NCBI RefSeq assembly: GCF_001429625.1
Contig: NZ_LMSU01000001.1
Coordinates: 67,498-131,497, forward strand
Source of the DNA: Nocardioides sp. Soil805
GTDB taxonomy: Bacteria; Actinomycetota; Actinomycetes; Propionibacteriales; Nocardioidaceae
DNA: 64,000 bases
Direction: 5' to 3'
This document shows positions 10,988-18,457 of this stretch, one piece after another; position 1 is the first letter of the stretch; every line of letters begins with the position of its first letter. Made by a program: the position numbers and the translations under genes. The notes beneath the pieces are model-generated. The model did no database searches. It had not been told where the DNA came from and was given only the letters and a program-made list of their open reading frames with translations.

Positions 10988-11066
10988 GCGGCCAGGACCT
11001 CCTTCTCCGCCTCACGGGACGGATCGTTAAAGGATGTCGCTGCAGGGTTGATCGACGCCGACCCTA
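10988..11066 (-). promoter_or_regulatory. PyrR-binding leader of pyrRBC with putative promoter
   Basis: On the minus strand the hairpin at 11022-11007 has stem CCGTC/GGCGG and loop CCGTGA, again matching CNGNGA. AGGAGG (11003-10998) follows and can pair, with neighbouring bases, with the upstream TCCTT. The ATG is ten bases further on. TAGGGT (11066-11061) is at the same distance as in the carA leader and is the best -10 candidate. The arrangement fits translational repression by PyrR rather than a terminator/antiterminator, because there is no U-rich terminator. Confidence 0.8.
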
Positions 11067-11118
11067 CCAGCGTGTTGACCCCGTTGACCTCCCCCCTTCC
11101 GTGCACCTGGCGACCGCC

Positions 11119-11269
11119 GACCGGGCACTTCCTGACCGCTGGGACCGACCGAGAGGGCACTTCCTGACCGCTCAGACCGGCCGAGAGGGCACTTCCTGAC
11201 CGCCCGGCACGCCGTACGCGCACGAAAACGCCCGCTCGGCGCTCCGCACGCGCACGAAAGTGCCCGGTC
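11119..11269. repeat. Array of 32-bp units (three forward, two reverse) between pyrR and the thiolase gene
   Basis: Forward units start at 11119, 11151 and 11183, exactly 32 bp apart, with core GGGCACTTCCTGACCGC. On the minus strand two more 32-bp units run 11269-11238 and 11237-11206, starting GACCGGGCACTTTCGTG and GAGCGGGCGTTTTCGTG, with ends matching G(n)CC. The first reverse unit begins inside the stop codon of the thiolase gene (T-GACCGGGCAC). The two sub-arrays meet at 11206-11214. A related array with the same period lies at 60.48 kb. There are no spacers, so this is not CRISPR. Function unknown; it may affect transcript ends. Confidence 0.8.
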
Positions 11270-12563
11270 AGCGCTCGAGGATGGCCACCACGCCCTGTCC
11301 GCCGGCGGCGCAGATGGAGATCAGGCCGCGGCCGCCCTCGCCGGTCGAGGCGGCCCGCTCGTCGAGCAGGTGGGCCAGGGTGCTGATGATCCGGCCGCCG
11401 GTCGCGGCGAAGGGGTGCGCCGCGGCGAGCGAGGACCCGGTGACGTTGAGCTTGTCCCGGTCGATCGCACCGAGCGGCTCGTCGAGCCCCAGGCGCTCCT
11501 TGCAGAACACCGGGTCCTCCCACGCGGCGAGCGTCGAGAGCACCTGGGAGGCGAAGGCCTCGTGGATCTCGTAGAAGTCGAAGTCCTGCAGCGACAGGCC
11601 GTTGCGCGCCAGCATCCGCGGCACGGCGTACGCCGGGGCCATCAGCAAGCCCTCGTGGCCGTTGACGTAGTCGACGGCCGCGGTCTCGTGGTCGACGAAC
11701 CACGCGAGGACCGGGAGGTCGTGCTCCTCGGCCCAGTCCTCCGAGGCCAGCAGCACAGCGGACGCGCCGTCGCTGAGCGGGGTGCTGTTGCCGGCCGTCA
11801 TGGTGGCCGCCTCGCCCTTGCCGAAGACCGGCTTGAGGGTGGCGAGCTTCTCGGCGGTCGAGTCCGGGCGCAGGTTGTTGTCGCGCTCGACGCCGCGGAA
11901 CGGCGTGACCTGGTCGTCGAAGAAGCCACGGTCGTACGCCGCCGCCATCTTCTGGTGCGACGAGGCGGCCAGCTCGTCCTGCGCCTCGCGGCTGATCCGC
12001 CACTCCAGCGCGGTGAGCGCGGCGTGCTCGCCCATCGACAGCCGGGTGCGGGGCTCGCCGTTCTGCGGGATCTCCAGGCCGATGTCGCCGGGGCGGATCC
12101 GGCCGAGGGCGGTCAGCTTGCCCTTGGTGTCCCGGGCGGCGTTGACCCGCATCAGCTTCTTGCGGAGCCGGTCGCTGATCGCGACGGGGGCGTCCGAGGT
12201 GGTGTCGGTGCCGCCGGCGATGCCGACGTCGATCTGCCCCAGGGCGATCTTGTCCGCGACCTGGATGGCCGCCTGGAGGCCGGTGCCGCACGCCTGCTGG
12301 ATGTCGGTGGCGGGGGTCTCGGCGGACAGCTTCGAGCCCAGCACCGACTCACGCGCCAGGTTGAAGTCGCGGGCGTGCTTGAGGACCGCGCCGGCGACCA
12401 CCTCGCCGAGCCGCTCCCCCTCGAGGCCGTAGCGGCTGACCAGTCCGTCGATGGCGGCGGTCAGCATCTCCTGGTTGGAGACGTCGACGTAGACGGTGTT
12501 GGACCGGGCGAACGGGATGCGGTTGCCACCGAGCACGGCGACGCGACGGGTCGAGGAGTTCAT
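11268..12563 (-). CDS. Acetyl-CoA acyltransferase / thiolase (FadA2-like)
   Basis: 431-residue thiolase. Nucleophile Cys92 in QQACGTGLQAA, the HEAF-type motif (EIHEAFASQ), His in AAHPFAATGGR, and second Cys in ISICAAGGQG. HEAF instead of NEAF places it with FadI/TFP-beta and mycobacterial FadA2 enzymes that act on longer or unusual 3-ketoacyl-CoAs. ATG at 12563 starts MNSSTRRVAVLGGNRIPF, the proper N-terminus. It is divergent from the FabG4-like and MaoC genes, the same arrangement as the fadA2-fabG4-htdX locus of mycobacteria, so the three probably serve one acyl-chain pathway. Confidence 0.92.
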   Translation of the reverse strand: MNSSTRRVAVLGGNRIPFARSNTVYVDVSNQEMLTAAIDGLVSRYGLEGERLGEVVAGAVLKHARDFNLARESVLGSKLSAETPATDIQQACGTGLQAAIQVADKIALGQIDVGIAGGTDTTSDAPVAISDRLRKKLMRVNAARDTKGKLTALGRIRPGDIGLEIPQNGEPRTRLSMGEHAALTALEWRISREAQDELAASSHQKMAAAYDRGFFDDQVTPFRGVERDNNLRPDSTAEKLATLKPVFGKGEAATMTAGNSTPLSDGASAVLLASEDWAEEHDLPVLAWFVDHETAAVDYVNGHEGLLMAPAYAVPRMLARNGLSLQDFDFYEIHEAFASQVLSTLAAWEDPVFCKERLGLDEPLGAIDRDKLNVTGSSLAAAHPFAATGGRIISTLAHLLDERAASTGEGGRGLISICAAGGQGVVAILER

Positions 12564-12709
12564 GCTCCTATCCTTGTCTGCCGCCCCCCGTCGGGGGAAT
12601 GCTCTGAGGGCCACGTCACGAACTGTGGACGCGGAGTTACACGTCGCGTTACATCTAGGACGCACCGCACCCACGTACCCCGTCACCTCACCCGGAGGAC
12701 CTTCACGCC
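12564..12709. promoter_or_regulatory. Divergent control region of thiolase and FabG4-like genes
   Basis: The 146-bp gap holds the promoters of two opposed genes. It contains a direct repeat GTTACA at 12636-12641 and 12648-12653 (12-bp period), a plausible regulator site near the plus-strand promoter, and a Shine-Dalgarno-like CGGAGGA about 8-14 bases before the FabG4 start. No confident -10/-35 pair is visible. Confidence 0.35.
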
Positions 12710-14044
12710 ATGAGCGACCGCTACCAGGGCTTCGCGTCCTCCCCCCTCGGCAAGCTGCTCGTCACGAACCTCGGCCTGCCCAGCCCCACCCGGCTCGAGC
12801 GCTACCGCGCGGGCGACCCGCTGGTGGACGGCACCGTCCTCGTCGGCGGCGCCGGCCGTCTGGTCGCCGACCTGCCCGCGGTCCTCGGCGAGCTCGGCAT
12901 CGGGTCGGCCACGACCGACGCGGAGGACGCGACGTACAAGGCGCTGGTCTTCGACGCCACCGGGATCACGGACACCACGGGCCTGGTCGCGCTGCAGGAG
13001 TTCTTCACGCCGCTGGTGCGACGGCTCGCGACGTGCCCGCGCGTCGTGGTGCTGGGCACGACCCCGGAGTCGGTGAGCGGCGGCGAGCGGGTCGCGCAGC
13101 GCGCACTCGAGGGCTTCACCCGCTCGCTCGGCAAGGAGATCGGGCGCGGCGGCACCGTCCAGCTGGTCCACGTGTCGGCCGGCGCCGAGGGCGCCCTCGC
13201 CTCCACGCTCGGGTTCCTGCTCTCCCCCAAGTCCGCCTACGTCTCCGGGCAGGTCGTCCGCATCGGCGCCCACGGGTCCACGACCGCCGAGACCGTGGCC
13301 GACTGGAGCCTCCCGCTCCAGGGCAAGGTCGCCCTCGTGACCGGCGCGAGCCGCGGGATCGGCGAGCAGATCGCCCGGACCCTGCACCGCGACGGTGCGC
13401 GAGTCGTGGGCGTCGACGTCCCGCAGGCGGCCAGCGAGCTCCAGGCGCTGATGCGCGGGCTCGACGGCGACCACCTCGTCCTGGACATCACGGCCAAGGA
13501 CGCCCCGCAGCGGATCGCGCACCACCTGCGCACCGAGCACGGCGGCGTCGACGTGGTGGTGCACAACGCCGGCATCACGCGTGACAAGAAGCTGGCCAAC
13601 ATGGGCACCGACCGCTGGGAGAGCGTCATCGGGGTCAACCTCACGGCCCCCGAGCGGATCACCCGCGTCCTGCTGGACGAGGGGGTCGTGCACCCCAACG
13701 GCCGCATCGTCGGCGTCGCCTCCATCGCCGGCATCGCCGGCAACGTCGGCCAGACCAACTACGCCGCCTCCAAGGCCGGCGTGATCGGTCTCGTCGACAG
13801 CCTCGCCGACGAGCTCGAGGACGGCATCACGATCAACGCCGTCGCCCCGGGCTTCATCATCACCGCGATGACCGCGGCGGTCCCGTTCGCCACCCGCGAG
13901 GTCGGCCAGCGCCTCAACGCGCTGAGCCAGGGTGGCCTGCCGGTCGACGTCGCCGAGGCGATCGCCTGGTACGCCAACCCCGCCTCCACCGCCGTCAACG
14001 GCAACGTCGTGCGCGTCTGCGGCCAGATGATGCTGGGCGCCTGA
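12710..14044 (+). CDS. High-molecular-weight 3-oxoacyl-ACP/CoA reductase (FabG4-like)
   Basis: 444 residues, longer than ordinary FabG (about 250) because of a degenerate N-terminal flavodoxin-like domain (1 to about 200) ahead of a full short-chain dehydrogenase domain, as in mycobacterial HMwFabG (FabG4). Cofactor loop VTGASRGIG (about 210-218), NAGITRDKKL, catalytic Ser in VASIAGIAG and Tyr/Lys in YAASKAG. HMwFabG enzymes use NADH on 3-ketoacyl-CoAs or ACPs. It is followed after one base by a MaoC dehydratase and is divergent from a thiolase, giving three of the four steps of a beta-oxidation or reverse cycle. Confidence 0.9.
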   Translation: MSDRYQGFASSPLGKLLVTNLGLPSPTRLERYRAGDPLVDGTVLVGGAGRLVADLPAVLGELGIGSATTDAEDATYKALVFDATGITDTTGLVALQEFFTPLVRRLATCPRVVVLGTTPESVSGGERVAQRALEGFTRSLGKEIGRGGTVQLVHVSAGAEGALASTLGFLLSPKSAYVSGQVVRIGAHGSTTAETVADWSLPLQGKVALVTGASRGIGEQIARTLHRDGARVVGVDVPQAASELQALMRGLDGDHLVLDITAKDAPQRIAHHLRTEHGGVDVVVHNAGITRDKKLANMGTDRWESVIGVNLTAPERITRVLLDEGVVHPNGRIVGVASIAGIAGNVGQTNYAASKAGVIGLVDSLADELEDGITINAVAPGFIITAMTAAVPFATREVGQRLNALSQGGLPVDVAEAIAWYANPASTAVNGNVVRVCGQMMLGA

Positions 14045-14045
14045 G

Positions 14046-14930
14046 GTGGCCGCCCCCGAACCCGTCGTGGTGACCGGCGAGCCCAGCGGCGCGCGCAGCC
14101 TGCTGCGGGCCGCGCTGCCCGCCGTACCGGGACTCAACCTGCTGCCCGGCGTCCGCAAGGGCCCCGTCTCGGCCTTCACCGGTCTGGCCTACGCCCGCCG
14201 CCGCGTCGAGGTCCGCCGCTCCGCGGTCGAGCAGTACGCCGCGGTGTGCGGCTTCCCGCGCAAGGACACCGTCCCGCTCCCCTACCCGCACCTGCTGGCG
14301 TTCGGCCTGCACATGGCGATCATGGGCGACCCGGCGTTCCCCTACCCCGCGATCGGGACCGTGCACCTGGAGAACTCGATCACCGCGCACCGCGCGATCG
14401 GCGTCGGCGAGGTGCTGGACCTGGAGACGTCGGTGGGAGCTCCCCGGCCGCACCCGAAGGGCAGCCTGCTCGACTTCGTCACCACCGCGACCGTCGGGGA
14501 CGAGACCGTCTGGGACGAGACCTCGACATACCTGCGCCGGGGCCGCGGCGACGCGGACGCGGCCGGCGGCCTGGTCGTCGACGGCGCCCCGACCGGAGGA
14601 GTGGAGTGGCGGCTGCCCGCCGACCTCGGCCGGCGCTACGCCCGCGTCTCGGGCGACCACAACCCGATCCACCTCTACCCGCTGACGGCGCGGGCGCTGG
14701 GGTTCCGCCGCCAGATCGCGCACGGCATGTGGACCCTGGCCCGCTCGGTCGCCGCGATCGAGAACCGGCTGCCGGACGCGGTCACCGTGGCCGTGGCCTT
14801 CAAGCGGCCGGTGTTCCTGCCGGGCACGGTGGCGTTCGCCGACACTGCCGAGGGCGGGGTGCACACGTTCGCGATGACCGATCCGCGCGACGGCTCGCCG
14901 CACCTGGTCGGCCGGGCCACGCCCGTCTGA
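14046..14930 (+). CDS. MaoC-like 3-hydroxyacyl-thioester dehydratase (HtdX-like)
   Basis: 294-residue double-hotdog protein. The C-terminal MaoC hydratase 2 motif is intact: YARVSGDHNPIHLYPLTARALGFRRQIAHGMW, with the catalytic Asp and His; the N-terminal half is the degenerate hotdog. Mycobacterial HtdX (Rv0241c type) has the same length and stands beside FabG4. GTG at 14046 is one base past the FabG4-like TGA, so the genes are co-translated. It hydrates or dehydrates 3-hydroxyacyl thioesters; whether CoA or ACP linked is not decidable here. Confidence 0.88.
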   Translation: MAAPEPVVVTGEPSGARSLLRAALPAVPGLNLLPGVRKGPVSAFTGLAYARRRVEVRRSAVEQYAAVCGFPRKDTVPLPYPHLLAFGLHMAIMGDPAFPYPAIGTVHLENSITAHRAIGVGEVLDLETSVGAPRPHPKGSLLDFVTTATVGDETVWDETSTYLRRGRGDADAAGGLVVDGAPTGGVEWRLPADLGRRYARVSGDHNPIHLYPLTARALGFRRQIAHGMWTLARSVAAIENRLPDAVTVAVAFKRPVFLPGTVAFADTAEGGVHTFAMTDPRDGSPHLVGRATPV

Positions 14931-15161
14931 CGAGGTCCCCGGCCGCATCCGGGGCCATCCCGGACTCTCGGCGCACCACCACCGCCTGACGGGCGGCGCG
15001 AGCGGCTCGGCGTACGACCTGGTGGTCTCTTCCCACGGTCCGTGGCCTCTGCAACCACCACGATGTGCAGGAAACCCCGCCGCGGCGGGGTTCCCTGCGA
15101 CGGGTGGGACCTCGGCCGGGCCACGCCCGCCCGAGGGGCTCCCTCAGCGCCGGGACGACCC
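14931..15161. terminator. Structured convergent intergenic region with strong terminator hairpin
   Basis: This 231-bp gap between convergent genes holds several inverted repeats and no ORF worth calling. TCCGGG/CCCGGA (14948-14964) directly follows the MaoC stop. TGGTGGT/ACCACCA (15020-15026, 15054-15060) encloses CCACGG/CCGTGG (15033-15045). The strongest is 15067-15098, a 16-bp arm (GCAGGAAACCCCGCCG) against its near-perfect complement, one mismatch. Together they likely terminate transcripts from both sides. Confidence 0.6.
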
Positions 15162-16388
15162 TCAGCGGCGGGGGCGCCCGAACCGGATCGTGGTGACGTC
15201 CATGCGCTGGCTGGTCGTCGTCTGCATCACCATCGGCGCGGTGCGGCTCTGCACGAAGGTCGCCGTGGCCGGGCTCCACACGCCGAGGTCGGTGATCCCG
15301 TTGCCGTCCCAGTCGCCCGCGACCGGCAGGTCCCAGGCGGCTCCGAGCTGCACGGCCGCGGTCCACTCCTGGCCCTGGGCGTCGACGAGGCGCAGCGTGA
15401 AGGTCGCGGTGGCCTGGTCGTAGACCCCGACGTCGGTCATCCGGTCGCCGTTCCAGTCGCCGGTGACCGGCACGTCGTCGGTGTCGCCGAGCGCGACCGA
15501 CCCCATGGTCCCGTCGGCCGAGCGCAGGTAGAAGGTCGCGGCGGACGACCGGTGCACGCCCACCTCGAAGGTGCCGTCCCCGTTCCAGTCGCCCGCGACG
15601 GGACGGTCCGAGGAGGTGCCGAACACGATCTTGCGGATGCCCGTGGGCGTCTGCAGCTTGAACTTCGAGGCCTTGGCGACGCGGATGCCGACGTTGCTGG
15701 CGCCGTCGCCGTCCCAGTCCCCGACGACCGGCTCGTCGATGGAGCGGCCGAAGGGCACCACCCGGGCGGTGCCGGCGGGGTCGTTGACGAGGAAGGTGGA
15801 CCGCTTCGCGCGGCGGTAGACCCCGACCTCGGCCGCGGCGTCGCCCACGAAGTTGCCCGCGATCGGGACGTCGACGCAGTTGGCGGAGGTGGCCACGCCG
15901 TAGGCGTACGGCGTCCCGGCGAACCACGCCGCGATCACCGCGCGGCCCGACTTCTCCTCGAAGTGCAGGTGCGTGCCCCGGGCGTTGCCCGTCGCGCCGA
16001 CGGTGCCGAGCTGCGCGCCCTGGTCGACGCGCTGGCCCGCGGCGACCACCACGGCGTCGAGGTGGGCGTAGACGGTGGACTCACCGTTCTGGTGGTCGAC
16101 CACCACGTGGTGGCCGTAGCCCGAGCGGCTCGTCGCGTCGGCGGTGGTCACGACCCCGGGGGCGGCGGCGACCACGGCCGAGCCCGCGTCGTCCGTGCGG
16201 TTCCAGTCGATCGACCTGCTGCTGGGGCTGTGCCCGCTGCGCGTCGAGCCCGTCCACGTCTGACCGCACGGGAAGGGCATCTGGTACGGCGTCAACGGCA
16301 CGGCGAAGGCCGGCGACGCGGTCGCGACGAGGGCCAGGCACACGGTGGAGGCGGCGGCCGTCAGGGCGGGGCGGGTGAGGGGGCGCAC
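15162..16388 (-). CDS. Secreted M23-family peptidase-like protein with FG-GAP/VCBS-like repeats
   Basis: 408 residues. Signal peptide MRPLTRPALTAAASTVCLALVATASPAFA. Residues about 35-160 form a lysostaphin-type (M23) domain: SIDWN, APGVVTTADATSRSGYGHHVVVDH, VYAHLDAVVVAAGQRV, and the zinc motif GTHLHFE. The rest consists of about four repeats of the type P(V/A)(V/T)GDW(D/N)GDG followed by (N/E/D)VG(I/V), as in FG-GAP/VCBS propellers. M23 enzymes cut peptidoglycan crosslinks, but the first metal-ligand region (GHSPSSRSID) is not a textbook HxxxD, so activity is uncertain. GTG start at 16388. Probably extracellular, in cell-wall remodelling or binding. Confidence 0.8.
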   Translation of the reverse strand: MRPLTRPALTAAASTVCLALVATASPAFAVPLTPYQMPFPCGQTWTGSTRSGHSPSSRSIDWNRTDDAGSAVVAAAPGVVTTADATSRSGYGHHVVVDHQNGESTVYAHLDAVVVAAGQRVDQGAQLGTVGATGNARGTHLHFEEKSGRAVIAAWFAGTPYAYGVATSANCVDVPIAGNFVGDAAAEVGVYRRAKRSTFLVNDPAGTARVVPFGRSIDEPVVGDWDGDGASNVGIRVAKASKFKLQTPTGIRKIVFGTSSDRPVAGDWNGDGTFEVGVHRSSAATFYLRSADGTMGSVALGDTDDVPVTGDWNGDRMTDVGVYDQATATFTLRLVDAQGQEWTAAVQLGAAWDLPVAGDWDGNGITDLGVWSPATATFVQSRTAPMVMQTTTSQRMDVTTIRFGRPRR

Positions 16389-16557
16389 GCGGGGTCACTC
16401 TCGGTCACGGGGACGGCGGACGCCCGCGAGTACCGACAGTCACACCCTCCACAGAGGTCACAACCGCCACACGAGCGCTCAACCGTAACCACCGCTCGGC
16501 GTGTCTGTCATTCAAATGCGCCGAATTACACCGCTGTAGTGCTATATGCCGAGCGGC
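16389..16557. promoter_or_regulatory. Leader/promoter region of the M23 gene with long inverted repeat
   Basis: CCGCTCGGC (16492-16500) and GCCGAGCGG (16548-16556) are perfect inverted repeats 47 bp apart, enclosing an AT-richer stretch (16501-16547) that contrasts with its surroundings. The right arm directly follows the tesB stop on the minus strand. It may be the tesB terminator, the M23 promoter/operator, or both. I looked for the conserved core of a cyclic-di-AMP riboswitch, common before actinobacterial wall hydrolases, and did not see it. Confidence 0.35.
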
Positions 16558-17418
16558 TCAGCCCTGGCGCAGCCGGATCAGGCCCTCCTGGGCGACCGTG
16601 GCGACCAGGGTCCCGTCCTCGGTGAACACCCGGGCCGTGGCCAGGCCGCGGCCACCGACCGCCGTCGGCGACACCTGGTCGTAGAGCCACCACCGGTCGG
16701 CCCGGAACGGCCGGTGGAACCACACCGTGTGGTCGAGCGAGGCCATCTGCATGCCGGGCGTCCCGAAGTGGACGCCGTGGGGCACCAACGACGCGCCGAG
16801 CAGGGTCAGGTCGCTGGCGTAGGTGAAGGCCGCCTGGTGGGTCAGCGGGTCGTCGTCGAGGTCCCCGGCGATGCGCAGCCACAGCTGCGCCCGCGCCGGG
16901 TGGGCCGGGTCCTCCGGCAGGCCCATCGCCGACGTGCCGAGGTAGCGCACGTCGAGCGCGGACCACTCGCGCTCCCACTCCTGGCCGGCCTCGGCCCCGC
17001 GCTGGCGGGCCAGGTCGGCCATCTTGACCCCGCGCTCGGGGCCCACCACGTCGGGCATCGCGTCCTGGTGCTCGAAGCCGTCCTCGGGCTTCTGGAAGTT
17101 GGCGGTGAGGTAGTAGATCGGCCGGCCGTGCTGGCGCGCCATCACCCGGCGGGTGGCGAAGGACCGGCCGTCGCGGATCCGCTCGACGTCGTACACGATC
17201 GGCACGCTCGGGTCGCCGGGTCGCAGGAAGTACGAGTGCAGCGAGTGCATCACGAAGACGTCGTCGACGCTCCGGTTGGCGGCCACCACGGACTGCGCGG
17301 CCACCTGGCCGCCGAAGACGCGCTGGCGCTCGGTGTCGGGCTGGAGTCCCCGGAAGAGGTCGACGTCGAGCTCCTCGAGCACGAGCAGGGATACGAGCTC
17401 CGCGGCGGAGCCGGCCAT
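16558..17418 (-). CDS. tesB: Acyl-CoA thioesterase II
   Basis: 286-residue double-hotdog thioesterase that hydrolyses medium and long acyl-CoAs. Conserved parts: VFGGQVAAQSVVAA, HSLHSYFLRPGDP, VERIRDGRSFATRRV, LDHTVWFHRPFRADRWWLYDQ with the catalytic-region Asp, and the final VATVAQEGLIRLR. ATG at 17418 overlaps the TGA of the PAC2 gene (TGATG), so the two are co-translated. It lies close to the fadA-fadB pair on the other strand. Confidence 0.93.
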   Translation of the reverse strand: MAGSAAELVSLLVLEELDVDLFRGLQPDTERQRVFGGQVAAQSVVAANRSVDDVFVMHSLHSYFLRPGDPSVPIVYDVERIRDGRSFATRRVMARQHGRPIYYLTANFQKPEDGFEHQDAMPDVVGPERGVKMADLARQRGAEAGQEWEREWSALDVRYLGTSAMGLPEDPAHPARAQLWLRIAGDLDDDPLTHQAAFTYASDLTLLGASLVPHGVHFGTPGMQMASLDHTVWFHRPFRADRWWLYDQVSPTAVGGRGLATARVFTEDGTLVATVAQEGLIRLRQG

Positions 17419-18341
17419 CAGTCCTGGCCCTTCTCGTCGTCGAGGCCGGCCAGGAACTGCTCGAACTGCTGCCCGATCTCCTCGCCGGTGGGCAGCGGCT
17501 GGTCCGCGGCCAGCAGGGAGCTGCCGGACTCCTCGGCGTCGCGGAACGCGTCGTACTGGCGCTCGAGGCCGTGGACGACCTCGCCCACCTCCTCGTGCGT
17601 CGAGAGGTAGCGCTCGATCTCGGTCTCGGTGATCTCCGCGGCCTCGCGCAGCTCGGTCAGGTCGAAGGCCAGCTGGCCGCCCAGCTCGAGCTGCTCCAGC
17701 AGCACGGTCGCGGCCTGCGGGTACTCCATCTGCGCGAGGTAGTGCGGGATGTGCACGACGTAGCCCAGCGCGTCGTGGCCCCACTCCCCCAGCCGGATCT
17801 CGAGCAGCGACTGGGCGCTCGACGGCACCCGGAGCTCGCCGCGCCACGGGCTCTCCGAAGTCAGCAGCTCGGCGCGGTTGGCGTGCGGGGTGATCGCGAT
17901 GGGGCGGGTGTGCGGGACGGCCATCGGCACGGCGCCGAGGCTGACCACCCGGCGTACGCCGAGGCGCTCGACGACCTCGCGCACCGCGCGGGCGAAGCCC
18001 TCCCAGCGGATGTCCGGCTCGGGCCCGGTGAGCAGGAGGTACGGCGTGCCGCCGCTGTCGCGCAGCGCTCGCACCAGCAGCCGGGGCGCCTCGTAGCCCT
18101 CGTAGTGGTCGCGCACGAAGGACACGGGCGGGCGCCGGGCGCGGTAGTCGTGGAGCGCGTCGACGTCGAAGGTCGCCACCACGCGCCCCTCGGACAGCGA
18201 CTGCAGGTGGCGTGCCGCGACCTCCGCGGACTGGCCGGCGTCGAGGAAGCCGGTCAGCACGACGACCATGGTGAGCCCGCCGGGCTCGCCGATGCCCTCG
18301 ACGTCGTCGACGATGTGCACCAGCCGCGAGGGTTCTGACAT
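17418..18341 (-). CDS. PAC2 (proteasome assembly chaperone 2-like) family protein
   Basis: 307 residues of the PAC2/DUF75 family: LTMVVVLTGFLDAGQSAEVAARHL near the start, RPPVSFVRDHYEGYEAPRLLVRAL, LLTGPEPDIRWEGF, and a C-terminal helical extension typical of actinobacterial members (DLTELREAAEITETEIERYL). The archaeal/eukaryotic relatives help proteasome assembly; the role of the actinobacterial proteins is not established. No proteasome gene is nearby. It is divergent from fadA. Confidence 0.85.
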   Translation of the reverse strand: MSEPSRLVHIVDDVEGIGEPGGLTMVVVLTGFLDAGQSAEVAARHLQSLSEGRVVATFDVDALHDYRARRPPVSFVRDHYEGYEAPRLLVRALRDSGGTPYLLLTGPEPDIRWEGFARAVREVVERLGVRRVVSLGAVPMAVPHTRPIAITPHANRAELLTSESPWRGELRVPSSAQSLLEIRLGEWGHDALGYVVHIPHYLAQMEYPQAATVLLEQLELGGQLAFDLTELREAAEITETEIERYLSTHEEVGEVVHGLERQYDAFRDAEESGSSLLAADQPLPTGEEIGQQFEQFLAGLDDEKGQD

Positions 18342-18404
18342 GCCCCCAGCCTAGTGAGCCGCGCCGCGTGAGCGGGCACACACCCGGGTTGTCGCCCCGA
18401 TCTT

Positions 18405-18420
18405 GTTACCGAGGGGTAAC
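18405..18420. promoter_or_regulatory. Perfect inverted repeat upstream of fadAB, probable operator
   Basis: GTTACC-GAGG-GGTAAC is a perfect 16-bp inverted repeat, 38 bp before the fadA start and partly overlapping a possible -10 (TAACGT). The length and symmetry fit a TetR-family repressor that responds to fatty acyl-CoA, a common control of fad genes, but no such regulator gene is in the window and the site is not matched to a known consensus. Confidence 0.45.
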
Positions 18421-18457
18421 GTAGCGCCGTCCACTCCCCCTGTCCTCAGGAGAACAC

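Noticed and set aside
11119..11269. CRISPR array
   Set aside because: Period is 32 bp but the units follow each other directly with no unique spacers, and there are no cas genes in the window.
16389..16557. Cyclic-di-AMP (ydaO) riboswitch before the M23 gene
   Set aside because: The conserved core elements of this riboswitch could not be found; only an inverted repeat is visible.
18342..18457. Housekeeping promoter with TTGTCG/TAACGT for fadA
   Set aside because: Spacing of 21 bp between the boxes is too long; only the inverted repeat is reported.
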